From the NCBI GenBank assembly GCA_021799405.1, contig JAJZAL010000247.1:1-7657 (forward strand): a DNA stretch of 7,657 bases, read 5' to 3'. This document shows, piece after piece, positions 1 through 6,795 of the stretch (positions are counted from its first letter, which is position 1; every line of letters starts with the position of its first letter). The notes below the pieces were generated by a model. That model did not search any database. It was not told the DNA's origin and saw only the letters and a program-made list of their open reading frames with translations. Position numbers and translations under genes: made by a program. This DNA is from Acidobacteriota bacterium (GTDB lineage Bacteria > Acidobacteriota > Terriglobia > Terriglobales > Acidobacteriaceae).

Positions 1-590
1 GGCGTCAAGATGGTTCGGTCGGTGTTCGCTTCGAGCACGGTCTCGTCTCGCAGCAGTGGCAGCGGGTTCATGTCAACGCTGTAGGGCACGCCAAAGAACG
101 CGTCAAATCCACGCGCGGTGGGCAGGTAAGGACCGCTGTTGCCCAGATGCCACTTTCCGATGGCCTTGGTCTTGTAACCGCGATCCTTGAAGAGATTTGA
201 CATCAGCGTTTCGTCCAGCGAGGTGCCGGTCCGGGAATTCGGCCCGAAGGCGCCGGTGGTGTTCATGCGCAATCCGTAGCGGCCGGTGAGCAGCCCGGCG
301 CGCGAAGCCGAGCAGATGGGGTGTGCGGAGTTGTAGTGAATAAACCGCTGCCCATGCTCGGCCATTTTGTCCAGGTTCGGCGTGGGCAGGTTCGAGCCGT
401 AGCAGTGCAAATCGCCATAGCCCAGGTCATCGCAGATCATCAGCACGACGTTCGGCTTCTTCTGCTTGCGTGGCGCATGCACCGTCGCCGGCGCGTGCTG
501 CTGCGACGGATCAGGCATGGCGGAAGCCACTGACGGCGCCGCCACCGATGCCACAAGTGACTTCACAAAATCCCGTCTATCCAATGCCAT
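1..590 (-). CDS. Tat-exported type I sulfatase (arylsulfatase A-like), N-terminal part, truncated by window edge
   Basis: This is the first 196 codons of a formylglycine-dependent sulfatase, a family that hydrolyses sulfate esters. The start ATG (588-590) is preceded by AGGAG with a 7-base gap. Residues 4-10 (DRRDFVK) and the following alanine/valine-rich stretch to about residue 24 form a twin-arginine signal, so export of a folded enzyme is expected. DDLGYGD (54-60) holds the metal-binding aspartates. C93-S-A-S-R97 is the sulfatase signature whose Cys is oxidised to formylglycine, followed by the usual LLTGRYGLR. GKWHLG (145-150) carries the conserved active-site Lys and His. The ending FGVPYSVDM (166-174) resembles arylsulfatase A-type enzymes. 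The substrate (glycan, steroid or other ester) cannot be told because the specificity regions lie outside the window. It is co-oriented with the TonB receptor but separated from it by about 500 bases, so it probably has its own promoter. Family assignment is secure. Confidence 0.93.
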   Translation of the reverse strand, partial: MALDRRDFVKSLVASVAAPSVASAMPDPSQQHAPATVHAPRKQKKPNVVLMICDDLGYGDLHCYGSNLPTPNLDKMAEHGQRFIHYNSAHPICSASRAGLLTGRYGLRMNTTGAFGPNSRTGTSLDETLMSNLFKDRGYKTKAIGKWHLGNSGPYLPTARGFDAFFGVPYSVDMNPLPLLRDETVLEANTDRTILT

Positions 591-775
591 TCTTTTTCTC
601 CTGCAACTTTGTATTGCGTCGATCTTCACCAGGATTTCTATTCTGACGCCCTGGCAGGCTGGCTTGATTCCCCTGGACCTCGCACACAAGTGGAAATGCC
701 TGAGGATTGATCTTCTGGACGGCACATATGGCAGCCTGTGGTGAAAGTCGAAAATCGCCTAGAAAAGTGCACCTC

Positions 776-830
776 AGGGGCTAAATCCCTGTCGATTTTG
801 CTGGTCTTACGGCACGACTAGAGTCATGCC
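776..830. repeat. REP-like tandem-hairpin intergenic element
   Basis: Two consecutive small hairpins lie 20 bases apart. The first (776-790) has AGGG and CCCT arms plus a G-T pair around a CTAAA loop. The second (811-830) has nine-base arms, GGCACGACT and AGTCATGCC, with one C/A mismatch and a two-base loop. The pattern of an 'aggggctaaa...ccct' hairpin followed by a 'ggcacgac...gtgcc' hairpin and then 'cttcacaaaac' resembles an intergenic repeat I recall from Acidobacteriota genomes. The slightly mismatched arms suggest an ageing copy. Function is unknown; such elements may act as bidirectional RNA structures, attenuators or transposase-dependent REP sequences. Confidence 0.55.
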
Positions 831-866
831 CTTCACAAAACTAACCTTCGCCACAGGCTGTTCGGT

Positions 867-893
867 CTTGCTGAAAGCAAGCATCTTAGATGC
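867..893. other. Pair of abutting perfect hairpins
   Basis: CTTGCT-GAA-AGCAAG (867-881) forms a six-base perfect stem. Its last G is shared with a second hairpin, GCATC-TTA-GATGC (881-893). Neither is followed by a T-run on either strand, so an intrinsic terminator is unlikely. They lie about 200 bases past the receptor stop codon and may be a 3' structural element or a protein-binding dyad. Confidence 0.35.
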
Positions 894-966
894 GTTCCCT
901 TCACCTTAAGCACCGGGATTGGACGCTTCATTTCCGCATGCGCTTTTCTGAACCGAAGGGCCTGTC

Positions 967-1059
967 TGAGGAATCAGTTCTGCATCGATGTGCAGCGGCA
1001 TCTGCATTCTTCGGCCGCACGAGACCGACACAAACTCGCTCTCTTGAATTGATTCCTCA
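967..1059 (-). repeat. Long inverted repeat just downstream of the receptor gene
   Basis: TGAGGAATCAGTTC (967-980) is matched by GAATTGATTCCTCA (1046-1059). That gives 14-base arms with ten perfect outer pairs and one G-T pair inside, around a 65-base loop that contains its own small stem (TGCAG 991-995 with CTGCA 1002-1006). It begins 39 bases after the receptor stop codon on the minus strand. It could be a 3' end structure that stops transcription or protects the mRNA, or a miniature transposable-element relic. No target-site duplication or T-run was seen. Confidence 0.45.
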
Positions 1060-1098
1060 AACACGCTCAGACGTTTGCCTCGGCACTTTGCGCACTGC

Positions 1099-4000
1099 TC
1101 AAAATGTAGCGTGTAAACCTAACTGGATAATTCGGGCATCCTGTGACGTCCCCGTGATAACACCATACGTTGGTGTAGCCACAACAGATCCGGGCCGGTC
1201 AAACTGAGGATGGTTCAATGAATTAAAGGCCTCAAAGCGGAACTCTAAAACTGAGTTTTCGGTGGGGTGGAAATCCCTGTGGACGCTGAGATCCAAATTA
1301 TCCACACCAGGTCCCCAGAGGACATTCCGCCCTGTGTTGCCAAACTGATATTGTGGCGGCGCGACAAAACACTTTGTATCGAACCACGCATTGAGGGTTC
1401 GGTTCGAGGCATTTCCGTTGCAGACACGGTTGGGCCAGGAAGGATTGCCTGCGTTGGCGTTGTCGAACGAAAGAGTGGGAGTAAAGGGCATCCCAGTCTC
1501 GTCCTGGTAGATGCCGGTCAGGGCCCATCCTCCAGCTATTATCGATGGCACGCCTGTCTGTAAATAAGCGTTGCCGCGACCGAAGGGCAGGACCCATTCC
1601 CCACCCATACTGAAACGCTCCGCGACGTCATTGTCGGTTGGGCCACGCTGCGGAGCGAGATTGTACGCATTCTGCGGCGTGTCACCACCGCCGCACCCCT
1701 GACTACCAAGACACATGCCAAGTGCGGCACTATCCTGAAAATCGATTGCGCGTCCGTGTGTGAATGCGGCTAAAAAGGAAACTCCGTTACTCCACCTCTT
1801 TTGAAGCTTCGTAGAAATCCCCTCGTAGCTGCTCGTTCCCCACGGAGATGTCTCAATAAGGGACCCCGATGCATACTGCGAAAGCGGTCTCCTGGTGTTA
1901 GGAGATCCCGGCCCGTTTGTCAGGGGTTGGTTAGCTTGCTTGACAGCCCACAAGTGGATACCCGTGTTTCCGACATAGCTGGTTTCCCAAACCAGTTCCC
2001 AAGGGAGCTGCTTTTCTAACGTGAGGTTCCACTCCTCAACATAGGGCGTTGTCATCTGGTCTGCAAATACCTGCAGAGTTGTTGTTGAAGACGGAATCCA
2101 CTTATAGGTGCTCGGATTGACAGGGGGCGGCGGTGCGATGGTGGCTCCGTTGACGACGAGGAAACCTGTGGACGGGTTCACCTGATCGCTCACGATGTCA
2201 AGTCCGCCGTAGTTACTGAAGGGCGGATTTGCGGCAATGGTATTGCCGACTCCAAGACCGAAGTCCTGTGCATAAAAGATCCCAAAGGAGCCACGAAGAA
2301 CCATATCCTTGACTCCCGGCAGGCGATAGGCAAATCCCACCCGCGGGCTGAAATCGAGATTGCTCTGCGTGACCAAAGACCGCGGATAACGGGGATCACC
2401 GGCAAGGATATATTGGCCAAAGTTCGGGTCGCCTTGCGTTACGATCAGGTTTGCCAATCGGTTGTTCACTTCGATCGGAGCCGACATCCGCTCGTAGCGC
2501 AGGCCAAGGTTCAGCGTAAGCGACCTGGTGAACGTCCAGTCATCCTGCAGGTAGCCGGCGCCGTACCACTCCCGCTCGGTTGAATTGAGGTTGCTACCCA
2601 GATTCACCGAGTTCGCGGTTCCGAGCAGGAAGTCGGCAACCGAACTTCCTGTCTTTGGGCGACTCTGAATATCTTCTGTGAAGACGCCTGTAAAGTTGAA
2701 TGACCCGCGTGACTGGGACGCCGCCAGCGTAGTGGTCCGTATCAGCAGCAGTTCGCCTCCGAATTTCAGCGTATGCTTGCCAAGCACCTTCGAAATGTTA
2801 TCTGAAATATCCCAGACCCCGCTGGTCTTATGAAGGGGCGAATTGGAACAGCAACCCGCCTGAGCTCCGATAGTTGGATATCCGCTCATCCCAAACTGCG
2901 GGGTGCTGCTGTCGATGTAAGAGGTTACTGCGCCCGGAATAATATCATTCAGCTTCTGGGTCGCATCCGACGACAGATTGATGGCTGTATAGCCAAATCG
3001 CGCTTCATTTACGAGCGTATCGCTGAATGTGCGGGTATACCCATAGCCAACTCCATTATTATGGATGCTTCGGAGAACGGGAGTATTCGTAGGCAGCGGG
3101 AGAGCCGCTGCTCCCAGCAGTGATTGATAGTCCCAAGAGCCTCGCGCGAACATCGAGTCCTTCGGAGTAAGCTGCACATCGCCGCGAACAACTCCATTGT
3201 TACTTGTACTGACTTGCGGAGCGTTGTACACGAACAAGTCGTTGGACCCAGGAACGTTCGGCTGCGGGAAATTGTTAAGAAGCTGCGATGTAATTGGACT
3301 CATATCCCCCTTGGGGATGATGTTGTTCGGGAATTGCTGGCGCACAGTTTGCCCGTTCACCTGAGTGGTGTTGAAGGGATCATAAACAGGAGTTGACCCA
3401 AAATCGCCGCTCCGGTTTGCCATGGTCGGAACCGCCGACCGATATGGAATGTCGGTGTGGTTGTCCAAACGTTCGTAGGCGCCAAATAGCCAGGCATGAT
3501 CTTTCCGAATCGGCCCTCCCAGGGAACCACCAAATTGATTCTGAACAGATAGCGGCTTGTTCCCCGCAAGCGAAAAGTAGTTGGCAGCGTTCATGTCGTA
3601 GTTCTGGAAAAATTCGTACGCCGAACCATGTATCTGATTGGTGCCGCTCTTGGTAATTGCGTTCACCACTGCGCCTGCAGAATTGCCATATTCGGACGAG
3701 TAGTTACTGGTATCTACAGAGAACTCTGCGATGGCATCGAGTGGCGGACGGACCATGTCGCGCTGAAAATTGTCGAGACCGCGAATATAGTTGACATTGC
3801 GTTCCCCATCCAGCAGAAAAGCATTCTGCAATCCAGTATTGCCGTAGGCGTTGAAGGAGGAGTCCTTAGTCCCAACCGTCGGAACTGCCCCTGCGGTCAG
3901 ATTTGCGACAGTCAGGTAGCTTCTCCCATTGAGGGGAAGCTCAAGCATTTGATGCGACGAAATCACCTGGGTCAGGTTTGAGGTCTTGTCCTCTATCAAC

Positions 4001-4437
4001 GGAGTGCCGCCAGTTACGGTGATCGTCTCCTGCGCCGCCCCGGGCTCCAGTTGGACCCTGATATCGACGGTCTGGCCCACATTGACAAGAACCCCCGTCC
4101 GGCTGCTTTTCTTGAAGCCGGTCGCCGAAACCGTGATGTTATAGGTGCCCGGCAGCAGAAGAGGGGCCGCCGCCAGTCCCTCCCCATTTGTCTGCAATGT
4201 GCGGACGAGATTGCCGGTATTCGAGCCGGTGATCGAGACGTTCGCGCCCGGCACCACGGCTGACGTCGTATCAGTAACCCTGATCGCGATTTCGCCCGTT
4301 GATGTTTGCGCAATCACTGCATGCCCTAAGAACGAAATCAGGTATACACAGAACGCGGCTCTCAGGAATGTCTGCAACAGATTGCGTTTCCAATCCGTCG
4401 CAGGCAAAAAATCGCTTGTCTGCTTTTCCATGCTCAT
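1099..4437 (-). CDS. Oar-like TonB-dependent outer-membrane receptor with carboxypeptidase-regulatory-like N-terminal domain
   Basis: This is a complete 1112-residue outer-membrane transporter that should use TonB energy to import a large or scarce substrate. The ATG at 4435-4437 is chosen because GGAGGAG sits 8 bases upstream; an upstream in-frame ATG at 4491 would place that ribosome site inside the gene. Residues 1-43 are a Sec signal with a long n-region and a hydrophobic core (about 27-43), probably cut near VIA/QT. Residues 48-131 are a carboxypeptidase-regulatory-like beta-sandwich. ETITVT (137-142) is TonB-box-like. The plug begins near 145 with LPLNGRS at 167-173, a motif typical of the acidobacterial Oar-like group. 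The rest is the beta-barrel, ending in an aromatic residue (HATF) as expected for BAM-assembled barrels. No SusD-like partner lies next to it. It is divergent from the membrane-anchored regulator at 5251, which may control it. Ligand unknown; the downstream sulfatase hints at a sulfated compound. Confidence 0.92.
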   Translation of the reverse strand: MSMEKQTSDFLPATDWKRNLLQTFLRAAFCVYLISFLGHAVIAQTSTGEIAIRVTDTTSAVVPGANVSITGSNTGNLVRTLQTNGEGLAAAPLLLPGTYNITVSATGFKKSSRTGVLVNVGQTVDIRVQLEPGAAQETITVTGGTPLIEDKTSNLTQVISSHQMLELPLNGRSYLTVANLTAGAVPTVGTKDSSFNAYGNTGLQNAFLLDGERNVNYIRGLDNFQRDMVRPPLDAIAEFSVDTSNYSSEYGNSAGAVVNAITKSGTNQIHGSAYEFFQNYDMNAANYFSLAGNKPLSVQNQFGGSLGGPIRKDHAWLFGAYERLDNHTDIPYRSAVPTMANRSGDFGSTPVYDPFNTTQVNGQTVRQQFPNNIIPKGDMSPITSQLLNNFPQPNVPGSNDLFVYNAPQVSTSNNGVVRGDVQLTPKDSMFARGSWDYQSLLGAAALPLPTNTPVLRSIHNNGVGYGYTRTFSDTLVNEARFGYTAINLSSDATQKLNDIIPGAVTSYIDSSTPQFGMSGYPTIGAQAGCCSNSPLHKTSGVWDISDNISKVLGKHTLKFGGELLLIRTTTLAASQSRGSFNFTGVFTEDIQSRPKTGSSVADFLLGTANSVNLGSNLNSTEREWYGAGYLQDDWTFTRSLTLNLGLRYERMSAPIEVNNRLANLIVTQGDPNFGQYILAGDPRYPRSLVTQSNLDFSPRVGFAYRLPGVKDMVLRGSFGIFYAQDFGLGVGNTIAANPPFSNYGGLDIVSDQVNPSTGFLVVNGATIAPPPPVNPSTYKWIPSSTTTLQVFADQMTTPYVEEWNLTLEKQLPWELVWETSYVGNTGIHLWAVKQANQPLTNGPGSPNTRRPLSQYASGSLIETSPWGTSSYEGISTKLQKRWSNGVSFLAAFTHGRAIDFQDSAALGMCLGSQGCGGGDTPQNAYNLAPQRGPTDNDVAERFSMGGEWVLPFGRGNAYLQTGVPSIIAGGWALTGIYQDETGMPFTPTLSFDNANAGNPSWPNRVCNGNASNRTLNAWFDTKCFVAPPQYQFGNTGRNVLWGPGVDNLDLSVHRDFHPTENSVLEFRFEAFNSLNHPQFDRPGSVVATPTYGVITGTSQDARIIQLGLHATF

Positions 4438-4452
4438 CCTCACCCCTCCTCC
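4438..4452 (-). promoter_or_regulatory. Ribosome binding site deciding the receptor start
   Basis: Read on the minus strand, GGAGGAG (4452-4446) is followed by GGGTGAGG and then ATG at 4437. This strong purine-rich site with an 8-base gap favours the 4437 start over the longer in-frame alternative at 4491 and over the second ATG two codons further in. Confidence 0.75.
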
Positions 4453-4471
4453 AGAAATCTCTAGTGCGATG

Positions 4472-4491
4472 TTGTGTCTCCGCGAACACAA
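4472..4491 (-). promoter_or_regulatory. Small dyad in the receptor leader
   Basis: TTGTGT and ACACAA are perfect six-base inverted arms around eight bases. The dyad lies about 35 bases upstream of the receptor start codon. It could be an operator half-site pair or a leader RNA hairpin. Short dyads of this size also arise by chance. Confidence 0.3.
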
Positions 4492-4554
4492 GGCATCCAG
4501 GGAGTTCCGCTCCTATGTACGCCGCTTTGGCATAGCCCCTCATCCATTCTTCTT

Positions 4555-4590
4555 TGGCGAAACTGCTTGATCTTGATCGTGGCGAAACTG
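4555..4590 (-). promoter_or_regulatory. Paired 11-base direct repeats upstream of the receptor, candidate operator
   Basis: TGGCGAAACTG occurs at 4555-4565 and again, identical, at 4580-4590; on the receptor strand each reads CAGTTTCGCCA. The start-to-start distance is 25 bases, and the spacer contains a doubled CTTGAT. The repeats lie about 120-155 bases upstream of the receptor start codon, where an activator site would be expected. OmpR/ToxR-type winged-helix proteins typically bind tandem direct repeats, and such a regulator is encoded next door. Binding is inferred only. Confidence 0.45.
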
Positions 4591-4678
4591 TCTGATTGGA
4601 AAGTCCAGGCTCTCGTCGTCCCAAGCCGTCGAATTTTTACAGGCACCAACTCTAAACAGCAGTCAATGACTCGGGGAA

Positions 4679-4731
4679 GGAGAATTCACGAGAAATCTGG
4701 TAGGTTGGGCGTAATGGGGGGAGAATTTCAC
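4679..4731. repeat. GGAGAATT(T)CAC direct repeats
   Basis: GGAGAATTCAC (4679-4689) and GGAGAATTTCAC (4720-4731) start 41 bases apart, close to four helical turns. A palindrome-like GGGAAAATTCC follows at 4733-4743 and a related GAATTTTTAC precedes at 4631-4640. They may be regulator binding sites in the divergent control region. One repeat has an extra T, so the match is imperfect. Confidence 0.3.
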
Positions 4732-5202
4732 CGGGAAAATTCCAGCTTCCTTCCTCTATATTCTCTTGTATAAGTAGCATATAATCATTAGCTTATAGAT
4801 ATTTTGCAGCTCCTCATGGAAGCCGCCTTCGTGCGGCGCCCGTGAAAAATAGGTTTTCTCCTGTCAGGGAACTGGCGCTGCGGAAATCTATCCGGGTGTC
4901 TCTGAAACTTCCCCAACTGCGGCCCAGTCCTGGGCGCATCGCGCGCCGATCGCCCGGGGACTGCGCAGGGGGATTGACAGGGGCCCTCCGTCATCATTAG
5001 CATTTGGCTCCGGTGGACCGATGCCTCCAGTGAGTGCGCACTGCGCCGCCCAGTTGCAGTAAGCCGTAGAGAATGCACGATGCGGAATTTCTTCCCCTCT
5101 CAGGCAGCAGCATCATCAGATTTGGACTGCCCTTGATCTCAGTAGCTTCCCTGAACTTTTTCGTTCGCTTCTTTATCGACGGATTACGGAAATAAGTCGC
5201 CC

Positions 5203-5230
5203 TTGACGGGTAGGTATTTTCACGTAGCAT
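5203..5230 (+). promoter_or_regulatory. Sigma-70-like promoter before the regulator gene
   Basis: TTGACG (5203-5208, five of six to the -35 consensus) and TAGCAT (5225-5230, four of six to the -10 consensus) are separated by 16 bases. Transcription would start near 5237, giving a very short leader before the ATG at 5251. The position supports the ATG start and argues against the TTG at 5203, which would be inside the promoter. Confidence 0.4.
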
Positions 5231-5250
5231 TTGTTGGTGAAGTCGAACCT

Positions 5251-6612
5251 ATGTCTTTGAGCTCGCAAGTAGTTACGGAAAGCTTCGAGCCGATCTCCCC
5301 CGGCTCGTGCCGTGCGGAATTGGATCGCGTGCTCTCCAGCCGGTCGTTCTCCAAGTCGGTGCGCCTGCGGGCTTTGCTTGAATACATTGGGGCGTGCTCC
5401 ATCGAGGGCAGGTTCGACGAACTTTCGGAACAGCAGGTCGGAATCAGAGTTTTCCAGCGCCCTCCCGGCTACAACTCAACTGAAGATACGATTGTGCGCG
5501 TGAGCGCCCGGCACCTGCGCGAGCGGCTCGAACTTTACTATCGCGAGGAAGGCCAGAGCAATCCATTAAAGATGGCCGTGCCCAAGGGCAGTTATGTAGC
5601 TACTTTCCGGATTGCGGAGCCGCGTGAGACGTCCTCCGGCCCCTTCGTCCTGGCGTCTGCTCCAGAACTGCCGGCAAAGGCCGACTCCAGTGCAGCACAA
5701 ATTGAGCCTCCGAGCCGGACTCGCTGGTCGCGAAAGGGATCGCTGGCTATCCTCGGCTGCGCATTGGTGGCCGCCGCGCTGCCCTTGCTGGTCTATTCGT
5801 ACTTCCGTTCGCAGCCACAGCCGCAAGCACAGCAAGCGGCGCAACCATTCGGCCCCGCGATCCTTTGGCGAACCCTGTTCACCCCGGGCCGCGAGACGCT
5901 CATCGTGCCCGGTGACGCCAGCCTCGATGTCTACACCGCATGGGAGCAGCGCAGCGTTTCACTGGCCAATTACACCAATCAGGACTACCAGAACCAGGTG
6001 ACTGTCAGCCGCCCACCCCGTCATAATGATGTACCGCTAAGTGTGCGATCGGTAACACCCATGGCCGATCTGCGCCTGGTCTCCGATCTGGTGCGCGTCC
6101 CTGAATGGATGGGCCAGCCCGCTTGGGACGGTTGGATCAAGATCTGCTACGCGCGCGACATGGTGGTGGCCAACACTCACAACAACAATTTGATCCTGAT
6201 CGGGTCCAGCACCTTCAACCCCTGGGTAACCCTCTACCAGAAGGCGCTGGATTTCTATGTTCATTGGGATTACGTTCACGATGTGTACTACATCACCAAC
6301 CGCGCTCCCAGACCGGGCGAGCAGAAGCAATACGTGTATACCCGGCGGCCTTCCGACAAGGCGTATACGCTAGTCGCACTCACGGATAACTCGCAGGGCG
6401 AGGGGCGTGTCCTGCTGATCGAAGGCACCTCGATGGGGACGACCTACGGCGCCGTGAATTTTTTCACCAACGAAGAACTGTGGCAGTCAGTGATCCGCGC
6501 GGCTACAGATAAAAACGGTAAGCTGCATAACTTCGAAGTTCTTTTGAGTGGCGATTTTGTTCGCGGCGGCCTAAGTAATACCCAGATCGTTGCCCTCCAT
6601 CTGCATGAATGA
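5251..6612 (+). CDS. Membrane-anchored winged-helix transcriptional regulator (ToxR/CadC-like layout) with unknown extracytoplasmic sensor domain
   Basis: This 453-residue protein appears to be a one-component membrane regulator. Residues about 19-121 match the winged-helix module seen in many acidobacterial regulators and TPR/TolB-type proteins: a helical start (SFSKSVRLRALLEYI), an 'ELSEQQVGIRVFQR' segment (57-70), the DNA-facing helix TIVRVSARHLRERLELYY (80-97), and the wing with PKGSYV (111-116). A Pro/Ser-rich linker and basic residues (R156, R158, R161, K162) precede one membrane helix (about 164-185), so the N-terminus faces the cytoplasm. A Q/P-rich stretch (188-199) leads into an extracytoplasmic domain (200-453) with NLILIGSSTFNPW (313-325) and NRAPRPGE further on. 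These motifs recur in related acidobacterial proteins as I remember them, but no fold or ligand is known to me. ATG 5251 is preferred over an upstream in-frame TTG (5203) because GGTGAAG lies 8 bases before it and a promoter overlaps the TTG. It is divergent from the receptor gene, its likely target. Confidence 0.85.
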   Translation: MSLSSQVVTESFEPISPGSCRAELDRVLSSRSFSKSVRLRALLEYIGACSIEGRFDELSEQQVGIRVFQRPPGYNSTEDTIVRVSARHLRERLELYYREEGQSNPLKMAVPKGSYVATFRIAEPRETSSGPFVLASAPELPAKADSSAAQIEPPSRTRWSRKGSLAILGCALVAAALPLLVYSYFRSQPQPQAQQAAQPFGPAILWRTLFTPGRETLIVPGDASLDVYTAWEQRSVSLANYTNQDYQNQVTVSRPPRHNDVPLSVRSVTPMADLRLVSDLVRVPEWMGQPAWDGWIKICYARDMVVANTHNNNLILIGSSTFNPWVTLYQKALDFYVHWDYVHDVYYITNRAPRPGEQKQYVYTRRPSDKAYTLVALTDNSQGEGRVLLIEGTSMGTTYGAVNFFTNEELWQSVIRAATDKNGKLHNFEVLLSGDFVRGGLSNTQIVALHLHE

Positions 6613-6653
6613 GATCGAGGACGCGGCTCAAGCACCGCCCGAAGGCGATTGAA

Positions 6654-6680
6654 GCAGGCAGGAAATTCTTCCAGGCCTGC
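6654..6680 (+). terminator. Hairpin after the regulator gene, possible terminator
   Basis: GCAGGC (6654-6659) pairs with GCCTGC (6675-6680), and inside it GGAA pairs with TTCC around an ATTC loop, with a small A/AG internal bulge. It lies 41 bases past the regulator stop codon. The following bases (TGATTCTG) are only weakly T-rich, so termination may be inefficient or may depend on Rho. Confidence 0.45.
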
Positions 6681-6795
6681 TGATTCTGAGATCCCGTTCC
6701 GGGCTCTTGGGCGCATTTACTTTTACACCCTGGGGCGCAGTTATTGATCAAACTGGGCGTCGCACTACGAGCTCCGGGCCGCTATCAATTCGGCG

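Larger units (their letters stand above)
591..1098. other. Non-coding spacer between receptor gene and sulfatase gene
   Basis: No convincing gene is present. The short open frames here have no recognisable family pattern and no good ribosome site. The stretch holds a tandem-hairpin repeat (776-830), a hairpin cluster (867-893) and a long inverted repeat (967-1059), listed separately. The sulfatase promoter must lie in the lower part, read on the minus strand, but I see no clear -35/-10 pair. Confidence 0.6.
4438..5250. other. Long divergent intergenic region between receptor and regulator genes
   Basis: About 810 bases separate the two divergently read genes. I see no supported gene: the open frames on the minus strand between about 4790 and 5230 encode no recognisable domain and are rich in Arg/Ser as random GC-rich frames are. 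The region holds a leader dyad (4472-4491), 11-base direct repeats (4555-4590), GGAGAATT repeats (4679-4731), an AT-rich patch (about 4755-4805), small GC-rich hairpins (for example GCCGC/GCGGC at 4822-4837 and GGCGC/GCGCC at 4933-4947), and a promoter before the regulator. Its size and repeats suit a control region. Confidence 0.6.

Noticed and set aside
890..1207. Plus-strand open frame of 105 codons overlapping the receptor end
   Set aside because: No domain pattern, and it runs antisense into the receptor gene.
3628..3981. Open frame of 117 codons antisense to the receptor
   Set aside because: It and the other frames inside 1099-4437 overlap a well-supported receptor and show no family pattern.
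4438..4491. Longer receptor start at an upstream in-frame ATG (4491)
   Set aside because: The 18 extra residues would include the strong GGAGGAG ribosome site, and the signal peptide reads naturally from the ATG at 4437.
4780..4785. TATAAT as a -10 box for the regulator
   Set aside because: A perfect hexamer, but no reasonable -35 lies 16-18 bases upstream and it is about 465 bases from the gene. Kept only as part of an AT-rich patch.
4788..5230. Two minus-strand open frames (about 77 and 96 codons) in the divergent region
   Set aside because: Arg/Ser/Pro-rich translations without recognisable motifs or good ribosome sites; more likely chance frames.
5203..5250. Longer regulator start at TTG 5203
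   Set aside because: Weak ribosome site, and the codon doubles as the TTGACG of a plausible promoter. ATG 5251 has a better placed GGTGAAG.
6740..6760. Possible VID-like remnant of the toxin N-terminus
   Set aside because: It is in a different frame, and too short and degenerate to call.
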